From NCBI RefSeq assembly GCF_001280065.1, contig NZ_LGEA01000099.1, forward strand, positions 121,928 through 185,927: a stretch of DNA of 64,000 nucleotides, given 5' to 3'. The translations under genes were made by a program, and so were the position numbers. Position 1 is the stretch's first letter. Every line of letters begins with the position of its first letter. Below the pieces are notes generated by a model. It was given only the letters and a program-made list of their open reading frames with translations, searched no databases and was not told where the DNA came from. The DNA is from Streptomyces sp. NRRL B-1140. Lineage in GTDB: Bacteria > Actinomycetota > Actinomycetes > Streptomycetales > Streptomycetaceae. This document shows, piece by piece, positions 51,039-59,444 of this stretch.

Positions 51039-52443
51039 ATGACCACCCTGGCCGATCCCGTGCCCGGCGGCCGTCCCGGCGATGTCGAGCGGGCCACCGC
51101 GCTGAGCGGCGAGCTCGCCGGCCGGGGTGTGCACGGTGTGGTGCTGGCCTACGTCGACACCGCGGGCATCGCCCGGGTGAAGACCGTCCCGACGGCCCGG
51201 CTCCCCTCCGCGGCGGCCTGGGGCGTCGGCATGTCACCGGTGTTCGACACGTTCCTGGCCAACGACTCCGTCGTCACCACCGACGTCCTGGGCTCCCCCG
51301 ACGGCGATCTGCGCCTCTACCCCGATCTGGACCGGCTCGCCGTCCTGGCCGGGCAGCCCGGCTGGGCCTGGGCGCCGGTGGACCGGATCACCCAGGACGG
51401 CGACCGGCACCCCGGCTGCACCCGTACGCTCCTGCGCCGGATCGTCACCGAGGCGGCCGAGCGGCACGGCCTCACCTTCGAGGCGGCGATCGAGGTCGAG
51501 TGGACGGTGGCCCGGGGCGACGCCCCCCGACGACACGTTCGTGCCCGCGACGACCGGACCGGCCTACGGGGCGACCCGGCAGGTCGAGCTCGGTGACTAC
51601 ACCGCCGACGTGCTGGCGGCGTGCGCGGCCCAGGGCATCGAGGTCGAGCAGGTCCATCCCGAGTACGCGGCCGGGCAGTTCGAGATCTCGGTGGGTGCCG
51701 TCGATCCGGTGGCGGCGGCCGACCGCAGCGTGCTGGTCCGCCAGACCGCCCGCGCGGTGGCGGGGCGCCACGGGCTGAGGGTGTCCTTCTCCCCGGCCGT
51801 CGTGGGCCGGGGCGTCGGGAACGGCGGACACGTCCACCTGTCCGCCTGGCGCGACGGGGCCAACCTGCACTCCGGCGGACCGGGACGGTACGGCATGACG
51901 GCCGAGGCGGAGTCGTTCACGGCCGGCATCCTCGCCCACCTGCCCGCCCTCACGGCCGTCACGGCGCCGAGCCCCGCCAGTTACCTGAGACTCAGGCCCT
52001 CCCAGTGGGCCGGGGTGTTCACCGCCTGGGGGCGTGAGACCCGGGAGACCGCGCTCCGCGTCGTCACCGGGACCGCGGGCCTGCGCGACCGGGCCGCCAA
52101 CCTGGAGATCAAACCCGTCGACCTGGCCGCCAACCCCTACCTCGCGATCGGCTCCCTGATCGTCGCCGGGCTGGACGGCCTGGCCTCGTCCGCCGCCCTC
52201 CCCGAGGAGACCACCGGCGACCCGGCCCACCTGAGCGAGGCCGAAGCGGGAGGCAGGGGGGTGCGGCGGCTGCCGGTGTCGCTGGAGGGTGCCGTCGAGG
52301 AGTTCCGCGCGGACGACGTCCTGCGTGCGGCCCTCGGCCCGGTCCTGGCCGACGCGGTGATCGCCGTGCGCCTCGGCGAGCTGGCGTCCGTCGCCGGTCT
52401 CGACGACGACCGGGTGGCAGCGGCGTACCGCTGGAAGTACTGA
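51039..52443 (+). pseudogene. Glutamine synthetase family gene broken by a single-base frameshift
   Basis: Two frames together make one glutamine-synthetase-like protein of about 467 residues. The first (from 51039) runs VLAYVDTAGIARVKTVP to AAIEVEWTVARGD; the second continues ATTGPAYGATRQVELGDYTADVLAA, then NGGHVHLSAWRDG and LEIKPVDLAANPYLAIGSLIVAGLDGL. The break lies at a run of six C (51523-51528) in GACGCCCCCCGACG; removing one C restores APDDTFVPATTGPAY. It is either a sequencing error or a real recent mutation. The class resembles gamma-glutamyl ligases and FluG-type enzymes, not housekeeping GlnA. It abuts the FluG-like amidohydrolase. Confidence 0.8.
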
Positions 52444-52444
52444 C

Positions 52445-53584
52445 GTGGGGGCGGTCCGCGAGGCGCTCGACTCCGTACGGCTGGTCGACCACCACTGCCA
52501 CGGCACCGTCCCGGCCGACCTCGGCCGGGACGCGTTCGAGTCCCTCCTCACGGAGGGCGAGGCCTGGCCGGGCATCTCGCCCTTCGACAGCCCCGCGGGG
52601 GCGGCCGTGCGCCGGCACTGCGCTCCCCTGCTCGACCTGCCCCGGCACGCCGCCCCCGGCGAGTACCTCGCCCGCCGCTCGGACCTCGGCTGGCGCGAGG
52701 TGCAGCGCCGCTTCCTGCGGGCGACGGGCACGGACGTCTTCTGCGTCGACACCGGCCACACCCCCGCCCGCCTCACCAGCCCCCGGGACATCGCCGAGGC
52801 GGCGGGCGGGGTGTCGTACGAGGTCGTACGACTGGAGGGCGTAGCGGAGTCGGTGGGGGCCGCCGGGGTCGAGGCCGACGCCTACGCGGACGCCTTCCGC
52901 GCGGCCGCGCTGGACGCTGTGCGGCGGCCCGGGGTGGTGGCCGTGAAGTCGGTGGCGGCCTACCGCACCGGGTTCGACCTCGACCCGGGCCGCCCGTCGG
53001 CCGCCGAGGTCACGGAGGCGGCCCGGTCCTGGCTCGGCAGAGGCGGACGTCTGGACCACCCGGTCCTCGTACGGCACCTGCTGTGGACCGCCGTCGACCT
53101 CGGTCTGCCGCTCCAGCTGCACACCGGGTTCGGTGACAACGACATCCGGCTGCACCGCGTGGACCCCGCGCACCTCACGGACTGGCTGCACCTCACCGCC
53201 GGGACCGTCCCCATCCTCCTGCTGCACTGCTGGCCCTACCAGCGGCAGGCCGCCTACCTGGCGGCGGTCTTCGAGCAGGTGTACCTCGACGTCGGGCTCA
53301 CCCTCCACCACGTCGGCCCCGCCCGGGCCGGTGCGGTCCTCGCGGAGGCCCTGGAGATCACACCGTTCCGCAAACTCCTGTACAGCTCCGACGCCTACGG
53401 TGTGCCCGAGTTCCACCACCTGGGAGCGCTCGCGTTCCGGCAGGGGCTCGCGGAACTGCTCCAGGAGCGGGTGGACGCCGACGAGCTGGCCCTGCCCGAC
53501 GCGCTGCGGATCGCCCGCTGGACAGGGCGGGACAACGCCCTGCGGGTCTACCGGTTGCAGGACGAGCCGGCTCAGGACGATTGA
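52445..53584 (+). CDS. FluG-like amidohydrolase
   Basis: The 379-residue TIM-barrel amidohydrolase has an N-terminal HHCHG metal site (DHHCHGTVPAD), LQLHTGFGDNDIRLHRVDP, ILLLHCWPYQRQAAYLA, VYLDVGLT and LYSSDAYGVPEFHHLGAL. These match the amidohydrolase half of fungal FluG, in which the other half is glutamine-synthetase-like; here the halves are neighbouring genes. The GTG start comes one base after the upstream stop. It may release an amine or amide from a gamma-glutamyl compound, but the substrate is unknown. Confidence 0.86.
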   Translation: MGAVREALDSVRLVDHHCHGTVPADLGRDAFESLLTEGEAWPGISPFDSPAGAAVRRHCAPLLDLPRHAAPGEYLARRSDLGWREVQRRFLRATGTDVFCVDTGHTPARLTSPRDIAEAAGGVSYEVVRLEGVAESVGAAGVEADAYADAFRAAALDAVRRPGVVAVKSVAAYRTGFDLDPGRPSAAEVTEAARSWLGRGGRLDHPVLVRHLLWTAVDLGLPLQLHTGFGDNDIRLHRVDPAHLTDWLHLTAGTVPILLLHCWPYQRQAAYLAAVFEQVYLDVGLTLHHVGPARAGAVLAEALEITPFRKLLYSSDAYGVPEFHHLGALAFRQGLAELLQERVDADELALPDALRIARWTGRDNALRVYRLQDEPAQDD

Positions 53585-53660
53585 ACAGGCGTGGGGCCGG
53601 TCACAGTTCCCCTGAAGCGGCTACCCAGGAAGTCCGAACGGCTGAAAGTATGATCAAGCG

Positions 53661-54197
53661 ATGTCTGACATGACCGAAACCACGCCCGGCTGGCTGTCCT
53701 CCGACGAGCTGGAGATGACACGTGCCCGCATGCCGATCCTGTACGTCGAGGCCGTCCCGGTACGCGTCGACGACAGCGGCGAAGTGACCAGTGTCGGCCT
53801 GCTGCTGCGCATCGGGCCCGACGGCACGGTCAGCCGGACGCTGGTCTCCGGCCGCGTGCTGCACCACGAGCGCGTCCGCGACGCCCTGCTGCGCCACCTG
53901 GAGAAGGATCTCGGCCCGGTCGCGCTGCCCCGCGTGCCGGCGTCACTCCAGCCGTTCACGGTCGCGGAGTACTTCCCGACGCAGGGCGTCACGCCGTACC
54001 ACGACCCGCGCCAGCACGCGGTGTCCCTCGCCTACATCGTGCCGGTGACCGGTGACTGCCGGCCTCGGCAGGACGCGCTCGACCTGGTGTGGTTCAGCCC
54101 GCAGGACGCCGTTTCGGAGGCCGTGCAGAGCGAGATGCCGGGCGGGCACGGGGTGCTCCTGAAGCAGGCCCTGGCGCATGCGGGCTGCGCGATCTGA
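53661..54197 (+). CDS. DUF4916 (NUDIX-like) protein
   Basis: The 178-residue protein resembles the DUF4916 group, a NUDIX-fold family common in Streptomyces: GWLSSDELEMTRARMPILYVEAVPVRVDDSG, GLLLRIGPDGTVSRTLVSGRVLHHERVRDALLRHLEKDLG and QHAVSLAYIVPV. The classical NUDIX box GX5EX7REUXEEXGU is not intact (SGRVLHHERVRDALLRHLEKDLG keeps only part), so hydrolase activity is doubtful. A perfect TATGAT ends six bases before the ATG and no ribosome binding site is seen: a leaderless gene. Confidence 0.78.
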   Translation: MSDMTETTPGWLSSDELEMTRARMPILYVEAVPVRVDDSGEVTSVGLLLRIGPDGTVSRTLVSGRVLHHERVRDALLRHLEKDLGPVALPRVPASLQPFTVAEYFPTQGVTPYHDPRQHAVSLAYIVPVTGDCRPRQDALDLVWFSPQDAVSEAVQSEMPGGHGVLLKQALAHAGCAI

Positions 54198-54243
54198 GGC
54201 CTAAGCTTCTCTCACGTGACCGACCTCCGGCGGGGAGGCGCAT

Positions 54244-55581
54244 GTGATGGCGGCAGGGCACCAGGACCCGTTCCCGGGGCAGCCGCACCTGCCCGAACTG
54301 CACGTGCGCCTGCGCAGCGAGCTGAGCCGGATCGACGAGCAGTTGGGCGCCCTGCTGGACGCCATGGACCGGATGCAGGGCCTGCTGGACGCCGTGGTGG
54401 CCATCAGCCGTGAGGTGGAGCTGCCCGCGGTGCTGCACCGCATCGTGACCACCGCCATGGACCTGGTCGGCGCCCGCTACGGCGCCCTCGGTGTGCTCAG
54501 CGGCACCGGTGAGCGCCTGGAGGAGTTCATCACCGCCGGCCTCTCCGAGCGGGAACGCGCCGACCTGGCCGGGACCGGCCTGCCGACCGGGCGCGGTGTC
54601 CTCGGCCATCTGATCAGCCACCCCGAGCCGCTGCGCATCGGCGACATCCCCGCCCATGCGGCGTCCGTCGGCTTCCCGCCCGGCCATCCGCACCTGCGGA
54701 CCCTGCTGGGCGTCGCCATCAGCGTCCGCGGCGAGATCTACGGCGACCTGTACCTCTCCGAGCGGCGCGACGGGCAGCCCTTCGACGTCCACGACGAGAA
54801 CGTGGTGATGGCCCTGGCCAGCGCCGCCGGCATCGCGATCGAGAACGTCCGTCTGTTCGAACAGGTGCGTGTCGGAGCCGAGCAGTTCCAGCGGCTTCTG
54901 CTGCCCACGCTCCCCGACCTGCGGCCGTTCACCGCGGCGGCCGTCTACCGTCCGGCGACGGAGCCCAGCAAGCTCGGCGGTGACTGGTACGACGCCATTC
55001 CGCTGCCCGACGACGTGGTGGCGGTCGTCATCGGTGACGTGGTCGGACACGATCTGCACGCCGCGGCCGCCATGGCCTCCACCCGCAACATGCTGCGCGC
55101 CCTGCTCTTCGATCCCGGCAGTTCGCCCGGCGCGGTCCTGACCCGGCTCGACCACACCCTCCAGGCGGTCACACCCGACCCCGTCACGACGACCGCCCTG
55201 GCGCGGATCGAGCCGGAGGGGCCGGACTGGCGACTGCGCTGGAGCACCGCGGGGCATGTCCCGCCGCTGCTGATCACCCCGCAGTGCCGGGTCGAGATCC
55301 TCTCCGCCGAGCCGGGGCTGCCCCTCGGGGTCGACCCGGAGGAACCCCGCCCCGAGCACTCCCGCCTCCTGCTCCCGGGCACCACCCTGGTCTTCTTCAC
55401 CGACGGCCTGATCGAGCATCCCCACCGCCCGATCGACGAGAGCCTGGTGGAACTGGCGGACCTTGCGGCGGCCCATGCCGCCCTGCCCCTGCGGGACTTC
55501 GTGTGGGCCCTGGCCGATCACCATCCCAGTGACGGTCACGACGACATGGCCATCCTCGCCCTGCGCGCCCCGCCGGGCTGA
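54244..55581 (+). CDS. GAF-SpoIIE (PP2C) protein phosphatase
   Basis: The 445-residue protein begins with a short coiled segment, then a GAF sensor (about 60-200: LPAVLHRIVTTAMDLVGARYGALGVLSG to DENVVMALASAAGIAIENVRLFEQ), and a SpoIIE/RsbU-type phosphatase (about 215-440). Metal ligands appear in GGDWYDAIPLPD, VVIGDVVGHDLHAA, LFFTDGLIE-like VFFTDGLIEHP and GHDDMAILALR. It probably dephosphorylates an anti-anti-sigma factor in response to a small ligand. GGGAGG supports either the GTG at 54244 or the ATG at 54247. Confidence 0.9.
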   Translation: MMAAGHQDPFPGQPHLPELHVRLRSELSRIDEQLGALLDAMDRMQGLLDAVVAISREVELPAVLHRIVTTAMDLVGARYGALGVLSGTGERLEEFITAGLSERERADLAGTGLPTGRGVLGHLISHPEPLRIGDIPAHAASVGFPPGHPHLRTLLGVAISVRGEIYGDLYLSERRDGQPFDVHDENVVMALASAAGIAIENVRLFEQVRVGAEQFQRLLLPTLPDLRPFTAAAVYRPATEPSKLGGDWYDAIPLPDDVVAVVIGDVVGHDLHAAAAMASTRNMLRALLFDPGSSPGAVLTRLDHTLQAVTPDPVTTTALARIEPEGPDWRLRWSTAGHVPPLLITPQCRVEILSAEPGLPLGVDPEEPRPEHSRLLLPGTTLVFFTDGLIEHPHRPIDESLVELADLAAAHAALPLRDFVWALADHHPSDGHDDMAILALRAPPG

Positions 55582-55687
55582 GGCCGGACATCCCGGGAGG
55601 GCCGAACATCCAGCTCAGCGATGCTGTGGAGGATACGTGGGATCCGGCGGATGATGGTCGAGGGGATGTCGATGCGGAGGCCTTTCG

Positions 55688-56692
55688 ATGACGGGCGCGC
55701 GGCAGGCACGGTCCCGGCGCGACGTCCGGACGGCCCTGGAGATCTGCGCCGTCGCCGGGTTGTACTACGGTTCGGCCGAGCTGGGGCTGCTCCAGCAACT
55801 GGTACGCGGCCAGGTCACCCCGCTGTGGCCGCCCAGCGGAATCGCGCTCGCGAGTCTGCTCCTGCTCGGACCGCGGGTCTGGCCCGGCATCGCTCTCGGC
55901 GCGTTCCTGACCAACATCGGCCTCGGGCCGTCGCTGCCCGCCGTCCTCGCGATCGCGGCGGGCAACACGCTCGCACCGGTGTGTTCCCACGCCCTGCTCC
56001 GCCGTGCCGGGTTCCGCGACGAACTGAACCGGCTGCGGGACGCGCTGGCCCTGATCTTTCTCGGCGCCTTCACCGGAATGCTGGTCAGCGCCACGATCGG
56101 CACCGGGACGCTGGCCCTCACCGGGGTGCTGGACGCCGACGACATCGCGCCGGCCTGGTCGGTCTGGTGGACCGGCGACGCGATGGGCGTCCTGGCCGTC
56201 ACCCCCCTGCTGCTCGTCCTGCGCCATGCCCGATGGCCCCGGGGCGTTCCGCTGTCCCGATGGGCAGAAGTGATCTTGCTGGTGGCGGCAACGGCCGGTG
56301 TCGGTCTCGTCGAGACCAGTAGCACACCACTGCTGTTCCTCGGTTTCCCGCTGCTGATCTGGGCCGGCTTCCGCTTCCGGCTGGCCGGGGCCGCTCCCTG
56401 TGTCCTGGCCGTGTCGATCTTCGCGATCGTCGCGGCCGGGCAGCAGTACGGTCCGTTCGCCGGCCATGACCTGTTCACCGACATGATCACCCTGCAGGCG
56501 TTCAACGGTTCCGCGTCGCTGACCGCACTCCTGCTCGGAGCGGCGGTCGGCGAAAGGGCCGACACCGAGCGGGAGATCGCGCAGGCGTGCAGGCAGCTCG
56601 CCGAGATGGCGACCAGGATCGCCACGAGCGACCACCGGCCGGCCCTCCACAGCGGCCGGAGCGATCAGGAAGAGCAGTACAACGGCCCCTGA
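55688..56692 (+). CDS. MASE1-domain membrane sensor protein
   Basis: The 334-residue protein is almost entirely a MASE1 module with about eight helices: VTPLWPPSGIALASLLLLGPRVWPGIALGAFLTNI, LGAFTGMLVSATIGTGTLALTGVL, WSVWWTGDAMGVLAVTPLLLVL and PLLIWAGFRFRLAGAAPCVLAVSIFAIVAA. MASE1 usually precedes a kinase or cyclase, but here only a 40-residue polar tail follows, so it is a stand-alone sensor or a partner for a separate kinase. GGAGG precedes the ATG. It lies 106 bp after the GAF-SpoIIE gene. Confidence 0.85.
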   Translation: MTGARQARSRRDVRTALEICAVAGLYYGSAELGLLQQLVRGQVTPLWPPSGIALASLLLLGPRVWPGIALGAFLTNIGLGPSLPAVLAIAAGNTLAPVCSHALLRRAGFRDELNRLRDALALIFLGAFTGMLVSATIGTGTLALTGVLDADDIAPAWSVWWTGDAMGVLAVTPLLLVLRHARWPRGVPLSRWAEVILLVAATAGVGLVETSSTPLLFLGFPLLIWAGFRFRLAGAAPCVLAVSIFAIVAAGQQYGPFAGHDLFTDMITLQAFNGSASLTALLLGAAVGERADTEREIAQACRQLAEMATRIATSDHRPALHSGRSDQEEQYNGP

Positions 56693-56717
56693 GGGGAGAA
56701 GGTCGTGAAACGATCGA

Positions 56718-56749
56718 GCGGCCGTACCGGAAAGTTCCGATACGGCCGC
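56718..56749 (-). terminator. Terminator of tRNA-Pro copy 3
   Basis: Arms at 56718-56732 and 56735-56749 pair with one mismatch around a two-base loop (GCGGCCGTA / TACGGCCGC core). It lies between the MASE1 stop and the tRNA 3' end and could end both transcripts. Confidence 0.65.
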
Positions 56750-56768
56750 CGACCTGCTGCTTCACATG

Positions 56769-56842
<74 letters not shown>

Positions 56843-56970
56843 TTGCCCGTCTGACCTGGGGATTCCCCCCGGCCGAACGCGCAGGGAAACAATACCGCAC
56901 TCGTACCGGTGATCGCGCACCCGTTTCCGGGGCCGAGGACGGGGTTCCACGCGGCGTGCGGGCCGGTGGC

Positions 56971-57327
56971 TCAGCCGGCCGGGAGGCCCAGGCGGGGATG
57001 GGCCTCCAGGAGCCGGGTCGGTGCCGCCTGGCGCCAGGAGTCGGCGAGGATGTCGCGCAGTTCGGCCTCGTCCTCGATGGCGTCGAGCCGGGCTCGCACC
57101 CAGGCGAACTGGGACTCGTGGTCGGCGATCCAGAACTTCCCCGGCTCGGCGAGCACCAGTTCGTTCCGCTCCTCCTTGGGGCAGCGCACGGCGATGGAGG
57201 TCTCGTCCTCCGGCAGTGTGGCGAACATCTTCCCCGCGACCCGGAACGTGGGCATGCTCCAGGCGATCTTCTCCGTCGTGTCCGGCAGGGACAGGGCGAT
57301 CCGTCGTACGTCTTCGGCATCCGGCAT
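56971..57327 (-). CDS. MmcQ/YjbR family protein
   Basis: The 118-residue protein matches MmcQ/YjbR: DAEDVRRIALSLPDTTEKIAWSMPTFRVAGKMFATLPEDETSIAVRCP, FWIADHESQFAWVRARLDAIEDEAELRDILADSWRQAAPTRLL. This is a double-wing helical fold, proposed to bind DNA but with no firm function. The ATG at 57327 has TACGGT seven bases upstream, so it is probably leaderless; a TTG ten codons earlier is unlikely. It is separated from the GNAT gene by 30 bp on the same strand. Confidence 0.87.
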   Translation of the reverse strand: MPDAEDVRRIALSLPDTTEKIAWSMPTFRVAGKMFATLPEDETSIAVRCPKEERNELVLAEPGKFWIADHESQFAWVRARLDAIEDEAELRDILADSWRQAAPTRLLEAHPRLGLPAG

Positions 57328-57357
57328 GGCAGGCACCGTAGCGGCTCCCGCTGACAA

Positions 57358-57882
57358 TCACCTGGTGAGAGCGGCCGATACGCGCTTGTAGTAGATCGTC
57401 GTCGGCCGCAGCACCCCGCCGGGATCGGCCGCGTAGTCGGGGATGGAGCCGATCGGGGTCCAGCCCTCGGACCGGTACAGACGCTCGGCGGGGCTTCCGG
57501 TCTCGGTGTCCAGGTGCAGGAGGGTGACACCGGCCGCCGCGGCAGCGGCCTCCGCCGTGGCCAGGAGGCGGCGGCCCAGGCCGCGCCCACGGGCGCCGGG
57601 GTGCACCATCAGTTTCACGAGTTCGGCGCGGTGACGGCTGTTGGTCTTGGTGGGGAAGGCCAGGCTCACGGTGCCGAGCACGCGTCCCCCCTCGCATGCG
57701 GCCCAGACGGCGAGCCGGCCCGCGGCGACGTCCGCGGCGCGCTCCTCCCACCACGCCAGGGCCTGCGTCCGGGCGAGCGGGGCGAGGAATCCGACCGAGG
57801 CGCCGCCGTTCACGGTGTCGGCCAGCAGATCCGCCAACGCCCCCGCGCGTTCCGCGAGGCGGGTCTCGTCCAGCCGGATCAC
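57358..57882 (-). CDS. GNAT-family N-acetyltransferase
   Basis: The 174-residue protein has a GNAT core: VWAACEGGRVLGTVSLAFP, motif A LVKLMVHPGARGRGLGRRLLATAEAAAAAAG (acetyl-CoA pyrophosphate loop RGRGLG) and LLHLDTETGSPAERLYRSEGWTPIGSIPDYA. The last motif is typical of small-molecule acetyltransferases that give resistance or modify amines. The GTG start overlaps the stop of the XRE-cupin gene (GTGA), so the two are translationally coupled and probably control or modify the same ligand. Confidence 0.88.
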   Translation of the reverse strand: MIRLDETRLAERAGALADLLADTVNGGASVGFLAPLARTQALAWWEERAADVAAGRLAVWAACEGGRVLGTVSLAFPTKTNSRHRAELVKLMVHPGARGRGLGRRLLATAEAAAAAAGVTLLHLDTETGSPAERLYRSEGWTPIGSIPDYAADPGGVLRPTTIYYKRVSAALTR

Positions 57883-58469
57883 GGCCGCACCACCGCCAGC
57901 AGATACCGCACGCCCTCGGAAGCCGCGCACCGGAACCGGGTCGGGCCCCACACGCGCATCCTCAGGCAGTCGCCGGTGGCGAGGTGGTGTTCGGTGTCCT
58001 CGGCGGTCACGTCCAAGGCCCCCTCCAGGATCCAGATGTGCTGCTCCAGCCCGGCCAGGGGCGGACGGTCGTAGGCGAGGTCGGCGCCGGGCGAGAGGCG
58101 GGCCTCGATCAGTTCGCCGCGCAGGGCGGTGTGCGGAGGGGACACGGACCGGCGCACGAAGCCGGAGGCCCGGTCGTGCCACACGGGCTGCCCCGCGGAG
58201 CGGACCACGCTCTCCGGCTCCGCCTCGACCTCGCTGAGCAGCTGGGACATGGTGCGTCCGTAGACGGAGCAGAGGCGGTTCAGCAGTGCGGCCGTCGGGC
58301 TGGTCTCCGCCCGCTCGGCTCGGGACAGGGTGGACCGGCTCACCCCGCTGCGCTCCGCCAACTCACCCAGGGACCAGCCGTGTTCGGCCCTCAGCTCGGC
58401 CAGGCGTGCGCCCAGCCTGGCATCGACGGGGTCCGTCTCGTCGTCTCTCACATCCGGGTCGCGTCTCAT
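57879..58469 (-). CDS. XRE-cupin regulator, probably autoregulated
   Basis: The 196-residue protein has a Cro/CI helix-turn-helix at about 20-72 (LAELRAEHGWSLGELAERSGVSRSTLSRAERAETSPTAALLNRLCSVYG) and a cupin at about 125-190 (DLAYDRPPLAGLEQHIWILEGALDVTAEDTEHHLATGDCLRMRVWGPTRFRC). The first residues MRRDPDVRDDE are encoded by part of an operator-like repeat. TAGCGT seven bases before the ATG indicates leaderless transcription, and a 14-bp inverted repeat straddles both promoter and start codon. It is coupled to the GNAT gene. Confidence 0.88.
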   Translation of the reverse strand: MRRDPDVRDDETDPVDARLGARLAELRAEHGWSLGELAERSGVSRSTLSRAERAETSPTAALLNRLCSVYGRTMSQLLSEVEAEPESVVRSAGQPVWHDRASGFVRRSVSPPHTALRGELIEARLSPGADLAYDRPPLAGLEQHIWILEGALDVTAEDTEHHLATGDCLRMRVWGPTRFRCAASEGVRYLLAVVRP

Positions 58470-58497
58470 ATCCGGGACGCTAGCCCGGATATGAGAC
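58463..58497. promoter_or_regulatory. 14-bp inverted-repeat operator over promoter and start codon
   Basis: GTCTCATATCCGGG (58463-58476) and its exact complement (58484-58497) flank a 7-bp spacer. The minus-strand -10 TAGCGT (58482-58477) lies in the spacer and left arm, and the start codon lies inside the left arm. A third, partial copy TCTCACATCCGGG sits just inside the gene (58445-58457). Binding would directly prevent transcription. Confidence 0.7.
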
Positions 58498-58515
58498 GTC
58501 TGTGTTACGAGGTGC

Positions 58516-59418
58516 TCACACCCGGGCCGCGGTGCCGAGGGCGTCCAGCACGGGGCGGATGAGGGGGTGGTTCTCGGCTCCCCTGCGTACGGCGGCGAAG
58601 ACCCGCCGGGTGGGGGGTGTCCCGTCGACAGGGCGGACGACCACCCCGGTGAGATCCGTCCCGCGCAGCGCCGAGCGCGGCACCAGCGCGACGCCCGCGT
58701 CGGCCGAGGCGATGGCGACGACCGCGCGGAAGTCGTCCGAGGAGTGTTCCATGCGCGGCTGGAAACCGGCGTTCTCGCAGGCCAGGACCACCACGTCATG
58801 GCAGGGATTGCCAGGGTAGGGCCCGATCCACGCGTCCTTGGCCAGTTCGGCGAGCGGCACCTCGGCCGCGCCGGCCAGACGGTGGGTGACCGGCAGGACC
58901 GCGTCGAAGGGCTCGGCGTACAGCGGTGCGTGGGCCAGTCGCGGGTCGTCGGCGGGCGGAGCCCCGCGGTACTCGACGGCGACCGCGACGTCGACCTGCC
59001 GGTCCAGCACCATCGGCAGGCTGGCGTCGCCCTCGGCGTCCTGGACGCGGATGCGGATCCCGGGTGCCGACCGGGCGAGAGCGGCGACGGCGGGCGCGAC
59101 GACGAGGACGATGCCGGTGGCGAAGGAGGCCACCGTGACGGTGCCGGCCGCGCCCGAGCTGTAGGCCGCGAGTTCGGCCTCGGCCCGCTCCAGCTGGGCG
59201 AGGACCGCGTTGGTGTGGTTGAGCAGGATCTCCCCGGCCGGGGTGAGCCGTACGCCCTTGGCGCCCCGCTCGACGAGCCGGTGACCGGTCTCCTGCTCCA
59301 GGGCGGCGAGCTGCTGGGAGACGGCCGACGGCGTGAGATACAGCGCGGCGGCAGCCGCCGTCACCGTACGGTGGTCGGCCACCGCCCGGAGGATGTGGAG
59401 CCGCCGCGCTTCGATCAT
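58516..59418 (-). CDS. LysR-family transcriptional regulator
   Basis: The 300-residue protein has the LysR helix-turn-helix at 5-65 (LHILRAVADHRTVTAAAAALYLTPSAVSQQLAALEQETGHRLVERGAKGVRLTPAGEILL) and a two-lobed effector domain (TVTVASFATGIVLVVAPAV, VDVAVAVEYRG, SSDDFRAVVAIASADAGVALVP). It follows kbl by 26 bp on the same strand, yet GACAAT seven bases before its ATG suggests a leaderless promoter of its own. GCGAT/ATCGC arms flank that box. It may regulate the threonine-degradation genes, but LysR genes usually sit divergent from their targets, so this is uncertain. Confidence 0.9.
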   Translation of the reverse strand: MIEARRLHILRAVADHRTVTAAAAALYLTPSAVSQQLAALEQETGHRLVERGAKGVRLTPAGEILLNHTNAVLAQLERAEAELAAYSSGAAGTVTVASFATGIVLVVAPAVAALARSAPGIRIRVQDAEGDASLPMVLDRQVDVAVAVEYRGAPPADDPRLAHAPLYAEPFDAVLPVTHRLAGAAEVPLAELAKDAWIGPYPGNPCHDVVVLACENAGFQPRMEHSSDDFRAVVAIASADAGVALVPRSALRGTDLTGVVVRPVDGTPPTRRVFAAVRRGAENHPLIRPVLDALGTAARV

Positions 59419-59444
59419 GCGATCGATTGTCTCAAATGCATCGC

